A DNA stretch of 53,646 nucleotides from Paenibacillus sp. J23TS9 (lineage in GTDB: Bacteria; Bacillota; Bacilli; Paenibacillales; Paenibacillaceae), in the NCBI RefSeq assembly GCF_018403225.1, contig NZ_BOSG01000010.1, positions 1-53,646 on the forward strand, in the 5' to 3' direction. Below are positions 1 through 8,405 of the stretch, one piece after another. Under the pieces are notes generated by a model. It worked only from the letters and a program-made list of their open reading frames with translations, had not been told where the DNA came from and did no database searches. Numbering within the stretch: position 1 is the first letter of the stretch; every line of letters starts with the position of its first letter. The position numbers and the translations under genes are program-made.

Positions 1-170
1 TTATCCTAAAAAGTTTTCCGTAGGGAAACTTACTTCGGAAGCGTTACGCTTTGCAACGGAGTAAGGGCTACGGAGACCATTTCTAAACACGCAAATTCGT
101 TTCGTATCTAGTTTTCAGGTGATCAAAACACTTGAATATGATATCTTTATGTATATACAGCGATATGCTT
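1..170 (+). other. 3' spacer of an upstream rRNA operon
   Basis: No gene is seen here. Bases 91-125 are roughly the reverse complement of the boxA-type leader that precedes rRNA genes in Bacillales (compare 53527-53546 at the other end of this window). This suggests the 3' strand of an rRNA processing stalk. Before it lies a nested inverted repeat: CCGTAG at 18-23 with CTACGG at 68-73, CTTACT at 29-34 with AGTAAG at 60-65, and AGCG/CGCT at 40-50. The rRNA itself must lie left of base 1. Assignment as rrn spacer is inference from these features and from the tRNA cluster that follows. Confidence 0.6.
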
Positions 171-262
171 GGAGAGATACCCAAGTGGCTATAAGGGGAC
201 CCTCTGCTAAGGGGTTAGACTGCGTAAGCGGTGCGAGGGTTCGAATCCCTCTCTCTCCGCCA
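171..262 (+). tRNA. tRNA-Ser (anticodon GCT)
   Basis: This is a 92-nt class II tRNA with a long variable arm. The acceptor GGAGAGA pairs with TCTCTCC, the discriminator is G, and CCA is encoded. The anticodon loop CTGCTAA gives GCT, reading AGC/AGU serine codons. It is the first of eight tRNA genes in line with no visible promoter of their own, so co-transcription with the upstream rrn operon is likely. Confidence 0.95.
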
Positions 263-294
263 TCTGTATACCATATAAGATATATAATATTTAT

Positions 295-371
295 GGCGGT
301 GTAGCTCAGCTGGCTAGAGCGTACGGTTCATACCCGTGAGGTCGGGGGTTCGATCCCCTCCGCCGCTACCA
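295..371 (+). tRNA. tRNA-Met elongator (anticodon CAT)
   Basis: The cloverleaf carries loop TTCATAC, anticodon CAT, and an encoded CCA. The acceptor GGCGGTG and the D arm match the elongator methionine tRNA of Bacillus, not the initiator, which begins CGCGGGG. The first acceptor pair is G-U. Confidence 0.93.
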
Positions 372-381
372 TACATATTTT

Positions 382-457
382 GGAGGCTTAGCTCAGCTGG
401 GAGAGCATCTGCCTTACAAGCAGAGGGTCGGGGGTTCGAACCCCTCAGCCTCCACCA
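382..457 (+). tRNA. tRNA-Val (anticodon TAC)
   Basis: This is a 76-nt cloverleaf with acceptor GGAGGCT/AGCCTCC, loop CTTACAA (anticodon TAC), T arm GGGGGTTCGAACCCC and encoded ACCA end. Confidence 0.95.
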
Positions 458-463
458 TCATAT

Positions 464-539
<76 letters not shown>

Positions 540-551
540 CCTGAATATTGC

Positions 552-628
552 GGAACCGTGGTGTAGAGGCCTAACATGCCTGCCTGTCACGCAGGAGACC
601 GCGGGTTCGAATCCCGTCGGTTCCGCCA
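552..628 (+). tRNA. tRNA-Asp (anticodon GTC)
   Basis: The acceptor GGAACCG pairs with CGGTTCC, the discriminator is G and CCA is encoded. The loop CTGTCAC gives anticodon GTC. A 70-nt spacer separates it from tRNA-Phe. Confidence 0.95.
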
Positions 629-698
629 TTTATTCTAAAATGCATTTCCACAAGAAAAAGTGGGAAGAGTAACATCGACCACTTTATTTTTTTTGTAA

Positions 699-773
<75 letters not shown>

Positions 774-779
774 TTATAT

Positions 780-861
780 GGAGGCTTAGTGAAGTGGCTA
801 AACACGGCAGACTGTAAATCTGCTCTCTACGAGTTCGGTGGTTCGAATCCATCAGCCTCCA
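780..861 (+). tRNA. tRNA-Tyr (anticodon GTA)
   Basis: This is a class II tRNA with a long variable arm, acceptor GGAGGCT/AGCCTCC and loop CTGTAAA (anticodon GTA). The discriminator A is followed by TCC, so CCA is not encoded. Confidence 0.94.
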
Positions 862-871
862 TCCGTTTTAT

Positions 872-944
872 GAGCCATTAGCTCAGTTGGTAGAGCACCT
901 GACTTTTAATCAGGGTGTCGAAGGTTCGAGTCCTTCATGGCTCA
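872..944 (+). tRNA. tRNA-Lys (anticodon TTT)
   Basis: The acceptor GAGCCAT pairs with ATGGCTC and the loop CTTTTAA gives anticodon TTT. The discriminator A is followed by TCC, so CCA is not encoded. It is the last tRNA of the cluster and is followed at once by an intrinsic terminator. Confidence 0.94.
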
Positions 945-947
945 TCC

Positions 948-982
948 AAAAGACCATTAACCTTACGGTTGGTGGTCTTTTT
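948..982 (+). terminator. intrinsic terminator of the tRNA cluster
   Basis: A stem formed by AAAAGACCATTAACC and GGTTGGTGGTCTTTT closes a TTAC loop and ends in a T run. It sits directly after tRNA-Lys. Confidence 0.85.
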
Positions 983-1100
983 GCTATTTATATATGCTTT
1001 TTTAGATGAGGGAATGAATGCTGGATTAAATCATTTTAACGATTTTCGGAATTTGGTGCGTAATATGATAAAATAGGAAACAAAAACGGCAAAGTGGTGG

Positions 1101-2270
1101 ATGTCATCGATGGTGGAGATGGAGACATTACGTAACAAGTTGGAACAGATTGTGGGAACACCCTTACGCATCAAGCAGTTGACCAAACAGCAATCTGAAA
1201 GCGTATATAATCGAACCGAGCGTCAAGAGCCGCCCAAAACTTTAAGCAACAGCGGCGGAATTGCTGAACACAAGCCGATACTGAAAAATTCAGTTGTTGT
1301 AGAGGATATGATCTGGTATCCCTTGTACTCCAAAAGCGGACACATATACGTGCTGGAGGCCCCCGTCCGGGAGCTAAGCGGGGAAGTGATGCAGCTGATC
1401 GAACTTTTGGTAGCGCAGGTCAGACCAGATGCTGATGAGCCTGGACCCGTACACGGCGATGAGGAACGCGAAAGCCTCCGTTTTAGTTCATGGATTGTAG
1501 AGCAATTGGACCAAGAACGTGGAGATAGTGAAATTCCAGACGACCTTGAGCTGAAACGTCGTTTGACAGGTGAAATGATACCTTTTCTGCTTACCTGTGA
1601 GAGCGTGCATGCGGCAGATGTAAACCGCAGCCAGCTTAAGAAGCTGCTGAAAAGCTATTTTGACGGAGAAGTTATACTTGTGCCTCTACGCAGCCATGAA
1701 TGGCTGATTTTAGCCAAAAAGGAACTGGTCATCGGAGCAGGGGAAGATAAGGAAGAGGAAAACTCCGATTCTGAAACGGACATGCTGTCAGCCTTTTCGC
1801 TGGGGTTATATGAACTGATCGCTAACGAGTGGGTCGGAACCTTCCATTTATCGGTGGGGACTCCCTTTTCACCGGCCAAGTGGCTGGTTTCCATGGTAGC
1901 CCTCCTTAAAGAAACCATTTTTCTGGGACGTACCTTCCATGTTGCTGAGCATGTTCATTTTCCGTGGGAACTTTTACTGGAGAGGTTGATCTACAGCATC
2001 CCGGTGGATCAACGTAGGCTGTTTTTGGAGCAGGCTGGTGATCATGGAGTGTTATTTTCCGATAATGAAACCCTGTCTACACTTGAAACCTTCTTCCAGC
2101 TTGACTGCAACGTGAGCGAGACGGCAAAACGCTTATATATTCACCGTAACACTCTTTTATACCGGCTGGATAAGATCAAACAGGAGACCGGACTGGATGT
2201 CAGAAGCTTTGGAGACGCGGTTTTAGTGAAGCTGACGATGTTATTGTATAAAGTAACGAAAAGAAAATAG
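1101..2270 (+). CDS. PucR-type helix-turn-helix transcriptional regulator
   Basis: This 389-residue protein has a C-terminal helix-turn-helix of the PucR/CdaR type at about residues 330-385: a short helix around ETFFQLDCNVSETAKRL followed by the family's YIHRNTLLYRLDKI motif. The N-terminal two thirds resemble no ligand domain I can name; residues around 185-215 and 245-330 look like the middle region of PucR-like proteins. There is no signal peptide or membrane segment, so it should act in the cytoplasm on DNA. The start is uncertain: AAAGTGGTGG touches the ATG at 1101, and the ATG at 1110 has better spacing. It stands alone between the tRNA terminator and msmX, reading the same way, so control of the sugar ATPase is possible but only by position. 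The target and ligand are unknown. Confidence 0.8.
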   Translation: MSSMVEMETLRNKLEQIVGTPLRIKQLTKQQSESVYNRTERQEPPKTLSNSGGIAEHKPILKNSVVVEDMIWYPLYSKSGHIYVLEAPVRELSGEVMQLIELLVAQVRPDADEPGPVHGDEERESLRFSSWIVEQLDQERGDSEIPDDLELKRRLTGEMIPFLLTCESVHAADVNRSQLKKLLKSYFDGEVILVPLRSHEWLILAKKELVIGAGEDKEEENSDSETDMLSAFSLGLYELIANEWVGTFHLSVGTPFSPAKWLVSMVALLKETIFLGRTFHVAEHVHFPWELLLERLIYSIPVDQRRLFLEQAGDHGVLFSDNETLSTLETFFQLDCNVSETAKRLYIHRNTLLYRLDKIKQETGLDVRSFGDAVLVKLTMLLYKVTKRK

Positions 2271-2374
2271 GTTTTTTGTGCAGTTTGTGTATAGCCAGTC
2301 TGCGAGATGTTGGGTAATATAGTATTATAAAAATGTATTCGATTTCATAACATATACTTAAGGGGGCAAATCTC

Positions 2375-3499
2375 ATGGCAGGTGTACGTTTAGAGCATAT
2401 TTTCAAAAAATATCCGGGTTCCGACAAAGCAACAGTTATTGATATCAGCCTTGATATTCAAGACAAGGAGTTTCTGGTACTGGTAGGTCCTTCCGGTTGC
2501 GGTAAATCTACAACTCTTCGTATGATCGCCGGTTTGGAAGAGATTTCCGAAGGCAAACTTTATATCGGTGACCGCGTTGTAAACGACGTTGCTCCTAAAG
2601 ACCGCGATATCGCGATGGTATTCCAATCTTACGCTTTGTATCCCCACATGAACGTATATCAAAACATGGCATTTGGTCTGAAACTTCGTAAAGTGAAGAA
2701 AGACGAAATTGACAAACGTGTACGTGAAGCTGCGAAAATTCTCGATATCGAGCATTTGCTTGAGCGTAAACCAAAAGCACTTTCCGGTGGTCAGCGTCAA
2801 CGTGTTGCCTTAGGCCGCGCTATCGTGCGTGATCCGCAAGTCTTCCTGATGGACGAACCGCTTTCCAACTTGGATGCTAAACTTCGCGGTCAAATGCGCG
2901 CTGAAATCACGAAACTGGTTAAGCGTCTTGAAACCACTTGCATCTACGTAACACATGACCAAACAGAAGCCATGACCATGGGTGATCGTATCGTTGTAAT
3001 GCAAGACGGTATCATTCAACAGGCTGCTTCTCCAGAGGAGCTGTACAACAGCCCTACGAACCTGTTTGTTGCTGGTTTTATCGGTTCCCCGACGATGAAC
3101 TTCATCACAGGAACCCTGAGCGAATCCAATGGTGCTGTACGTTTCCGTTCCCAAGGACTTGACGTTGAAGTACCAGGCGGTAAAGCACAAACACTGAAGA
3201 GCAAAGGTCTGATTGGTAAAGAAGTTATCATGGGCGTGCGTCCTGAAGATATCCACGAAGAGCCAGTATTCATGGAAGCTTCTCCGAACACCATCTTCAC
3301 TTCCCACGTAGATGTTACAGAGAACCTTGGCCATGAAATGCTCCTCTACCTGAGCGGCATTGGCAATGACACTGTAATCGCTCGTGTAGACGGACGTTCT
3401 AATACTCGTGAAGGCGTTAGTGTTCGCCTCGCCGTTGATATGAACAAAATTCATATCTTCGACAAAGAGTCTGAACTGAATGTATTGTTGACGGACTAA
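2375..3499 (+). CDS. msmX: MsmX/UgpC-type ABC transporter ATP-binding protein
   Basis: This is the ATPase subunit shared by carbohydrate ABC importers, energising uptake at the inner face of the membrane. The 374 residues show Walker [10 protein letters not shown] (38-46), a Q loop near FQSYALYP, the signature [14 protein letters not shown], Walker [13 protein letters not shown], the H loop VTHDQTEA and a C-terminal regulatory OB/TOBE region (about 235-374). Length is normal for the MsmX/UgpC/MalK family. No permease or binding-protein gene lies nearby, which fits a multitask ATPase that serves distant transporters. The ATG follows AAGGGGG with good spacing. Codon use is strongly biased toward CGT, AAA and GAA, like gapA and eno in this window, suggesting high expression. 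A strong terminator follows, so it is probably monocistronic. Confidence 0.92.
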   Translation: MAGVRLEHIFKKYPGSDKATVIDISLDIQDKEFLVLVGPSGCGKSTTLRMIAGLEEISEGKLYIGDRVVNDVAPKDRDIAMVFQSYALYPHMNVYQNMAFGLKLRKVKKDEIDKRVREAAKILDIEHLLERKPKALSGGQRQRVALGRAIVRDPQVFLMDEPLSNLDAKLRGQMRAEITKLVKRLETTCIYVTHDQTEAMTMGDRIVVMQDGIIQQAASPEELYNSPTNLFVAGFIGSPTMNFITGTLSESNGAVRFRSQGLDVEVPGGKAQTLKSKGLIGKEVIMGVRPEDIHEEPVFMEASPNTIFTSHVDVTENLGHEMLLYLSGIGNDTVIARVDGRSNTREGVSVRLAVDMNKIHIFDKESELNVLLTD

Positions 3500-3522
3500 T
3501 ACAGGCGGTATGCCTGAAAACC

Positions 3523-3550
3523 AAAGCCGCCCCTTAAGGGCGGCTTTTTT
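3523..3550 (+). terminator. intrinsic terminator after msmX
   Basis: The stem AGCCGCCC/GGGCGGCT with loop CTTAA is followed by a run of T. It ends the msmX transcript. Confidence 0.9.
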
Positions 3551-3598
3551 ATTGGGTGTTAAAGGATTCAGGGGTTCACTTTGCGGAGATTGCATTCA

Positions 3599-3627
3599 TT
3601 GGAAATTTCATTTACGATGAGTACATT
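3599..3627 (+). promoter_or_regulatory. candidate SigA promoter for hprK operon
   Basis: TTGGAA (3599-3604), a 17-nt spacer and TACATT (3622-3627) lie about 75 nt upstream of the hprK start. The position between the msmX terminator and hprK supports the call; the -10 is weak. Confidence 0.4.
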
Positions 3628-3700
3628 GGATTCGTTAGAATCGTCTCGGACAGCAATAAGGCTGGATTCTGAGCCAATCGGACAGAAAGGGAGACATGGC

Positions 3701-4639
3701 ATGGCTAAAAAGGTTAGAGTAGCAGAATTGGTACAGCAATTTCAGCTGGAAGTAATATCCGGAGAACAAGGCTTGAAACGTATTATTACAACCGATGATT
3801 TGAATCGACCGGGTCTTGAGATGGCCGGTTATTTTGATTATCATCCCCAAGAAAGGGTGCAGCTGCTAGGAAGAACGGAGCTGGCCTTTTTTAGCATGCT
3901 TACGGCGGAGGAACGCAAAGAGCGCATGGAGCGTCTATGCAGTGAGGTTACTCCCTGCATCGTTGTGACACGCGGTTTGGAAGTTCCAGAGGAGCTTGTG
4001 AAGATCAGCCAGGAAAAACAGCTGCCTGTGCTGCGAAGCAGTATGGCTACAACGATTTTACTCAGCCGTATTACAGGATTTCTGGAAAGAAGATTAGCAC
4101 CGACAACGACTATTCATGGTGTGTTATGTGATGTGTATGGAGTCGGAATGCTTATTACCGGAAGCAGTGGCATTGGTAAGAGCGAAACTGCACTGGAGCT
4201 TGTTAAACGGGGACACCGACTTATTGCCGATGATGCGGTTGAAATCCGTCAAACGTCGGACAGTCAGCTGCATGGCACAGCTCCCGAGCTGATCCGTCAC
4301 CTGCTGGAGATCCGCGGTGTTGGCATTATCAATGTTATGACACTGTTTGGCGCGGGAGCCATCCGTAACAATAAACGGATAACCCTTGTCGTCAGGCTGG
4401 AGGCTTGGCAGCAGGATAAGCAATATGATCGCCTAGGTTTGGATGAAGAGACAACAAGAATTATTGATACGGATATTCCGCTGGTTACGATTCCGGTTCG
4501 TCCAGGACGGAACCTTGCAGTCATTATTGAAGTGGCTGCCATGAACTATCGGTTGAAGCAAATGGGCCTTAATGCGGCTCTGCAGTTTACCAACAAGTTG
4601 ACGGCTACCATTGCGGAAGACATGGAAGATATGGATTAG
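3701..4639 (+). CDS. hprK: HPr kinase/phosphorylase
   Basis: This bifunctional enzyme phosphorylates HPr on Ser46 using ATP or pyrophosphate and reverses the reaction with phosphate, releasing pyrophosphate. It is the sensor of carbon catabolite repression in Gram-positive bacteria. The 312 residues include the N-terminal HPrK domain, His139 before the catalytic core ([10 protein letters not shown]), the Walker A loop GSSGIGKS (154-161) and the family signature [11 protein letters not shown] chose the ATG at 3701 because AAAGGGAG lies 7 nt upstream and the protein then begins in the usual place; the frame stays open back to 3581 but those codons look non-coding. It is followed 12 nt later by lgt and then by ppaX, whose product removes the pyrophosphate. 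The HPr gene at 28143 supplies a substrate. Confidence 0.96.
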   Translation: MAKKVRVAELVQQFQLEVISGEQGLKRIITTDDLNRPGLEMAGYFDYHPQERVQLLGRTELAFFSMLTAEERKERMERLCSEVTPCIVVTRGLEVPEELVKISQEKQLPVLRSSMATTILLSRITGFLERRLAPTTTIHGVLCDVYGVGMLITGSSGIGKSETALELVKRGHRLIADDAVEIRQTSDSQLHGTAPELIRHLLEIRGVGIINVMTLFGAGAIRNNKRITLVVRLEAWQQDKQYDRLGLDEETTRIIDTDIPLVTIPVRPGRNLAVIIEVAAMNYRLKQMGLNAALQFTNKLTATIAEDMEDMD

Positions 4640-4651
4640 GAGAGTGAAAAA

Positions 4652-5692
4652 ATGGCCACATTGCTTCTCAATCCGATCGCATTTTCGATTGGATCCCTGT
4701 CCGTGCACTGGTACGGCCTCATATTGGGGTTCGGTGCACTGGCAGGACTCATGGTGGCAATTCGTGAAGGCAAGCGATTCGGTATCAATCCCGAGTTCTT
4801 CATGGATATGCTTCTGCTCGGGGTGCCTTCAGCCATTATCGGCGCGCGTATCTATTTTGTAGCATTCAAGTGGGACGATTATAAAGATCATCTGGTAGAT
4901 GTATTTAAAATATGGAACGGCGGGATCGCCATTTATGGCGCATTGATCGGTGCCATTATATGTGCCGTCATCTACTTCCGTTATAGAGGCTACAATTTCT
5001 GGAGAATTGCGGATATATGTGCTCCTGGTCTTTTGACTGGGCAAATGATCGGACGCTGGGGCAACTATGTGAACCAGGAAGCTTATGGTGGACCTGTCGC
5101 AGAGTCTTTCCTTCGGGACAAGCTTCATCTTCCGAATTTCATTGTGGATCAAATGAATGTCCAAGGTGTTTTTCACCATCCGACATTTCTATATGAATCA
5201 TTATGGAGCCTCGTGGGCATTATTATTTTGTTCATTCTCCGCCGTCAGCGGTTCTTACGTTCAGCGGAGCTGTTTCTGTCTTACTTTATCTGGTATTCGA
5301 TTGGACGGTTCTTTATTGAGGGACTCCGTACGGACTCTCTGGCCTTTATCGGCCCGAACTGGCTCGCATCGCTGATGAATGGACTGTGGAAACCGATGGA
5401 ATGGATGGGATTCGAGCATGGTGAACTTGATTCAGCCTATGGTAATGTACGGATCTCCCAGCTGCTTGCAATCTTAATTATCATCATAGCTATTGTTATG
5501 ATCATCGTACGCCGCGTAACGGGGAAAGCGGAGGCTCGTTATTTGGATCCGATATATTCCACCAAGACGAGTCCAGACAATGTTCCTGAATCTGACGCTG
5601 TACTGGAAGAAAAACCTGCAGTACAGGAAGTAACCCGCACAGAGCCTTTACCTACTCAGGAAACAGAGGATGCGGAGGACAAAAAGGAGTAA
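4652..5692 (+). CDS. lgt: prolipoprotein diacylglyceryl transferase Lgt
   Basis: Lgt transfers a diacylglyceryl group from phosphatidylglycerol to the lipobox cysteine of prolipoproteins; it is a multi-pass membrane enzyme. The 346 residues start with the typical HWYGLILGFGAL segment, carry the Lgt signature GRWGNYVNQEAYG near residues 132-144, and have about seven hydrophobic segments. Residues from about 290 onward form an acidic, proline- and glutamate-rich cytoplasmic tail (VLEEKPAVQEV, EDAEDKKE) longer than in the compact family members of 260-290 residues. The start ATG follows AGGAGAG. Its stop overlaps the region just before ppaX, consistent with one hprK-lgt-ppaX transcript. A substrate in this window is the PotD lipoprotein at 34202. 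Confidence 0.95.
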   Translation: MATLLLNPIAFSIGSLSVHWYGLILGFGALAGLMVAIREGKRFGINPEFFMDMLLLGVPSAIIGARIYFVAFKWDDYKDHLVDVFKIWNGGIAIYGALIGAIICAVIYFRYRGYNFWRIADICAPGLLTGQMIGRWGNYVNQEAYGGPVAESFLRDKLHLPNFIVDQMNVQGVFHHPTFLYESLWSLVGIIILFILRRQRFLRSAELFLSYFIWYSIGRFFIEGLRTDSLAFIGPNWLASLMNGLWKPMEWMGFEHGELDSAYGNVRISQLLAILIIIIAIVMIIVRRVTGKAEARYLDPIYSTKTSPDNVPESDAVLEEKPAVQEVTRTEPLPTQETEDAEDKKE

Positions 5693-5699
5693 ATTCAGC

Positions 5700-6341
5700 A
5701 TGATTGATACCATATTATTTGATTTGGACGGAACGATCATAGACACCAATGAACTGATTATCACCTCATTTATGCATGTACTGGAGAAACATCAACTGGC
5801 GTCATTGACACGGGAACAAATTATTCCGAAAATGGGCGCGACGCTGGAGCAACAGCTGCAGCAATTTTCCGGATTGGGGGATATCACCACACTAATGACG
5901 TCATACCGCAGCTATAATGATGTCCATCATGATGACATGGTGAAGCTGTTCCCTCAAGTGGAGGAAGTTGTGCAGCAGCTGCATGCAAGAGGGATTCGCC
6001 TCGGTGTGGTAACAACGAAGAACAAACCCGGCACGATCCGGGTATTGGACATGTTCGGCCTTCAAAAATATATGGGAGCTGTCATTACGCTTAATGATGT
6101 AGAACATCCCAAGCCCCACGCGGAACCGATACTAAAAGCTGTTGAACTGCTTGGAGCAGATCCTTCCCGGACGTTAATGGTGGGGGACAGCCCTATGGAT
6201 ATTCAGTCGGCGAAAGCCGCCGGTGTCCGGTCTGCGGGAGTGGCTTGGTCATTGAAAGGCGAAAAAGCGCTGCTGGAACATAAACCGGATTACATGCTGC
6301 ATGATATGAATGATGTATATACGCTGTTAGAACAGGAGTAA
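5700..6341 (+). CDS. ppaX: pyrophosphatase PpaX (HAD family)
   Basis: PpaX hydrolyses the pyrophosphate produced when HPrK dephosphorylates P-Ser-HPr. The 213 residues show HAD motif I LFDLDGTIIDTNE at residues 6-18, motif II VVTTKNK, and motif III/IV with KPHAEP and MVGDSPMDIQSAKAAG. Length matches PpaX and related phosphoglycolate-phosphatase-like HADs (about 215). The start is ATG 5700, 9 nt after AAAAAGGAG; the upstream in-frame codons belong to the end of lgt. The assignment to PpaX and not a generic HAD phosphatase rests on its place directly after hprK-lgt, as in B. subtilis. Confidence 0.9.
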   Translation: MIDTILFDLDGTIIDTNELIITSFMHVLEKHQLASLTREQIIPKMGATLEQQLQQFSGLGDITTLMTSYRSYNDVHHDDMVKLFPQVEEVVQQLHARGIRLGVVTTKNKPGTIRVLDMFGLQKYMGAVITLNDVEHPKPHAEPILKAVELLGADPSRTLMVGDSPMDIQSAKAAGVRSAGVAWSLKGEKALLEHKPDYMLHDMNDVYTLLEQE

Positions 6342-6343
6342 GC

Positions 6344-6859
6344 ATGGTGAGAAAAGTGACACGGCATCCGGTGGAAGGGCCAAACGCGCTTTGGCAGATC
6401 TACAAGACCGTCAGCCCCTGGAAAGGGGTTAAAAACTTCATTTGTATCCAGGTGGCGCGGTACTGCCCGGTTCTTCCGCTAAAAAACTGGATATACCGTC
6501 ATCTGATTGGCATGAAGGTCGGTGAGCATACAGCCTTTGGCCTGATGGTGATGGTCGATGTGTTCTTTCCGGAAAAGATTACGATTGGGAATAATTCAAT
6601 CATTGGATATAATACGACCATTCTGGCGCATGAGTATTTAATTCATGAATACCGGCTTGGTGAGGTCATCATCGGAGATCATGTACTGATTGGCGCAAAC
6701 ACCACCATATTGCCGGGTGTAACGATCGGTGATGGAGCTGTCGTTGCTGCAGGGGCCGTCGTGCATAAAAATGTGGCTGCAGGAGCTTTTGTTGGAGGCA
6801 ACCCGCTCAGAGAACTAAGTAAGAATAAAGAAGATTCTACGGAAGAAATGGATAACTAG
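6344..6859 (+). CDS. hexapeptide-repeat acyltransferase (YvoF-like)
   Basis: The 171-residue protein has a left-handed beta-helix of hexapeptide repeats between about residues 70 and 155 (VIIGDHVLIGANTTIL, VTIGDGAVVAAGAVV), ending in the GGNPLRE motif typical of acetyltransferases that use acetyl-CoA or acyl-CoA. The short N-terminal region is basic and contains WKGVKNFICIQ, also seen in YvoF-type proteins. It starts 2 nt after the ppaX stop, with AGGAG upstream, so it is translated from the same message. In B. subtilis the homologous gene also sits between ppaX and hisZ. The acceptor substrate cannot be read from sequence; a cell-surface sugar is a guess. Confidence 0.85.
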   Translation: MVRKVTRHPVEGPNALWQIYKTVSPWKGVKNFICIQVARYCPVLPLKNWIYRHLIGMKVGEHTAFGLMVMVDVFFPEKITIGNNSIIGYNTTILAHEYLIHEYRLGEVIIGDHVLIGANTTILPGVTIGDGAVVAAGAVVHKNVAAGAFVGGNPLRELSKNKEDSTEEMDN

Positions 6860-6933
6860 CAAAGTACCTTTTCATCAATGAAAATTGAATAGTTTAACTA
6901 CTAGAGGATCATATCCAGGAGCGCTCAGACATC

Positions 6934-8118
6934 ATGAGAAAAAAAGAAAGAATATATGAACTCGACGTTTTCCGTTCATTTGCCATTATGGCCGTACTTA
7001 CGATTCACGCAACTTCACAGACATTGGTCGAGACGAAGGGAACATCGCTGTATATTCCATTTCTGTTTTTGAATACATTCAGCAGCTTTGCGGTGCCTGT
7101 CTTTATATTTTTAAGTGGCTTTGTTCTATTCTACAATTATATAGACCGTCCCCTGAATCGAGGGCTCATTAAATCCTTTTATGGTAAAAGGCTGCTCTAT
7201 ATTCTAGTTCCTTATATGGTGTTTACCGTGTTCTATTTTATATTTCAGCTATACAGGCGTGATCAGTTGGATATGCCCTTTACACAAATGCTGCATGAAT
7301 TCGGACAGGACTTGGCCAAGGGCACAGCATATACCCATCTTTATTATGTCATTATCATGCTGCAGTTATATTTGATTTTCCCCTTGTTGTTGGGATGGTT
7401 TAAAAAGCAGCCCGGCATCCGGCCGTGGATTTTTCCTATTGGTTTGATTCTGGAGTGGTTGTATATCTATATCAATAAATACGGTTTTCATTTACCCAGC
7501 CAAAGCTACGCCGGTCAGCATTTGCATTTAGGTCTACCGAAAGGCAGCATTATCATTACCTATCTGTCCTATTTATTTTTAGGGGCTGGAATAGGCATGT
7601 ATTATGATCAGTTTAAAAAATGGATCGAGGTATCTCTCAAGGGATTCAAGTCAGGAAAGGGACCCATTTGGGTTTTTATCTGGATCCTGTGGATTGCAAT
7701 CGGAGTACTGCATACTGCCGTTTGGTATCGATACAATACGGTAGGAAGCAGCCTGAATACAATGGATTATGAGCTTCTAAGAAACGTGCATGCTTTGTTG
7801 TCATGTATCGTTCTTTGGCATATATCCTATGCGATCTATTATTATGGCCCACGCTTCGCGCGGCTTGCTTTGACCTCAATGGGCGCATGCTCTTTCGGCA
7901 TATTTTTATTGCATCCGTTTCTATTGTATTGGTATCGGTATTTTATCAACGGAGGCTCTACCTTGAAATATGCTATAACGATCGCAGGGGGCTGGGTGGT
8001 AGCCCTCGGTCTGTCTTGGATTGTGGTGTACCTCGCTTTTAAGTATGTAAAAGGATCATGGTTGTTCTTTGGGTCAAACCCATTCCAATCTAAAAAGAAA
8101 AAAGCCGCCGAGAATTAA
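6934..8118 (+). CDS. acyltransferase family 3 membrane protein
   Basis: The 394-residue protein begins with the family signature RIYELDVFRSFAIMAVLTIH, containing an early arginine and histidine as in OafA/NodX-type O-acyltransferases, and shows about ten hydrophobic segments through to residue 375. These enzymes acylate extracytoplasmic sugars, for example in polysaccharide or peptidoglycan modification. The C-terminus is a short basic cytoplasmic tail ending in KKKKAAEN. The ATG at 6934 follows CAGGAG. The gene lies 74 nt after the hexapeptide acyltransferase, with which it could share a substrate. It is the last gene before the his operon terminator and promoter; B. subtilis lacks a gene here, so it may be a lineage-specific insertion. 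Confidence 0.85.
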   Translation: MRKKERIYELDVFRSFAIMAVLTIHATSQTLVETKGTSLYIPFLFLNTFSSFAVPVFIFLSGFVLFYNYIDRPLNRGLIKSFYGKRLLYILVPYMVFTVFYFIFQLYRRDQLDMPFTQMLHEFGQDLAKGTAYTHLYYVIIMLQLYLIFPLLLGWFKKQPGIRPWIFPIGLILEWLYIYINKYGFHLPSQSYAGQHLHLGLPKGSIIITYLSYLFLGAGIGMYYDQFKKWIEVSLKGFKSGKGPIWVFIWILWIAIGVLHTAVWYRYNTVGSSLNTMDYELLRNVHALLSCIVLWHISYAIYYYGPRFARLALTSMGACSFGIFLLHPFLLYWYRYFINGGSTLKYAITIAGGWVVALGLSWIVVYLAFKYVKGSWLFFGSNPFQSKKKKAAEN

Positions 8119-8183
8119 CATTTCCGGTGGGTTAAAAAAATATGTATGGTTGAATGATTTATAAAACTTCCGTTTTTCATCGG

Positions 8184-8231
8184 GCGCCGCTTATGATCCA
8201 CAATGTTGGAATTCATGGGCGGTGTTTTTTA
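8184..8231 (+). terminator. probable terminator before his operon
   Basis: CGCCGCTTATGA pairs with TCATGGGCGGTG across a 16-20 nt loop, using three G-U pairs, and a run of six T follows. It would end the hprK-to-acyltransferase transcript. Confidence 0.6.
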
Positions 8232-8253
8232 AAATAAACTAAGCTTATCTTCA

Positions 8254-8283
8254 TTGACGGGCACTTCAAGAGCATGTTAAAAT
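8254..8283 (+). promoter_or_regulatory. promoter of the histidine operon
   Basis: TTGACG (8254-8259), an 18-nt spacer and TAAAAT (8278-8283) lie upstream of hisZ. The predicted start of transcription is near 8290, which gives a leader of about 115 nt. I found no T-box specifier or antiterminator motif in this leader. Confidence 0.65.
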
Positions 8284-8294
8284 ATCAAAATATA

Positions 8295-8334
8295 CTTTAC
8301 TTTATTAGCAAGGTACCACTTTAATAAAATAAAG
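8295..8334 (+). promoter_or_regulatory. inverted repeat, candidate his operator
   Basis: A 13-bp inverted repeat (8295-8307 and 8322-8334; 12 of 13 positions match) with a 14-nt spacer starts about 5 nt after the predicted transcription start. Its arms are very AT-rich, CTTTACTTTATTA and TAATAAAATAAAG, and no T run follows, so a repressor site is more likely than a terminator. A TrpR/YerC-type histidine regulator is one candidate binder, by inference only. Confidence 0.5.
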
Positions 8335-8405
8335 CATCTCGGAAATTTTAAATGAGTTTATAACAAAAAAACAACTTACTAAACATAAATGAGGTGAGAT
8401 TGGAC

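Noticed and set aside
8284..8393. A T-box leader for histidine before hisZ
   Set aside because: I found neither the conserved T-box antiterminator sequence nor a terminator with T run in the leader.
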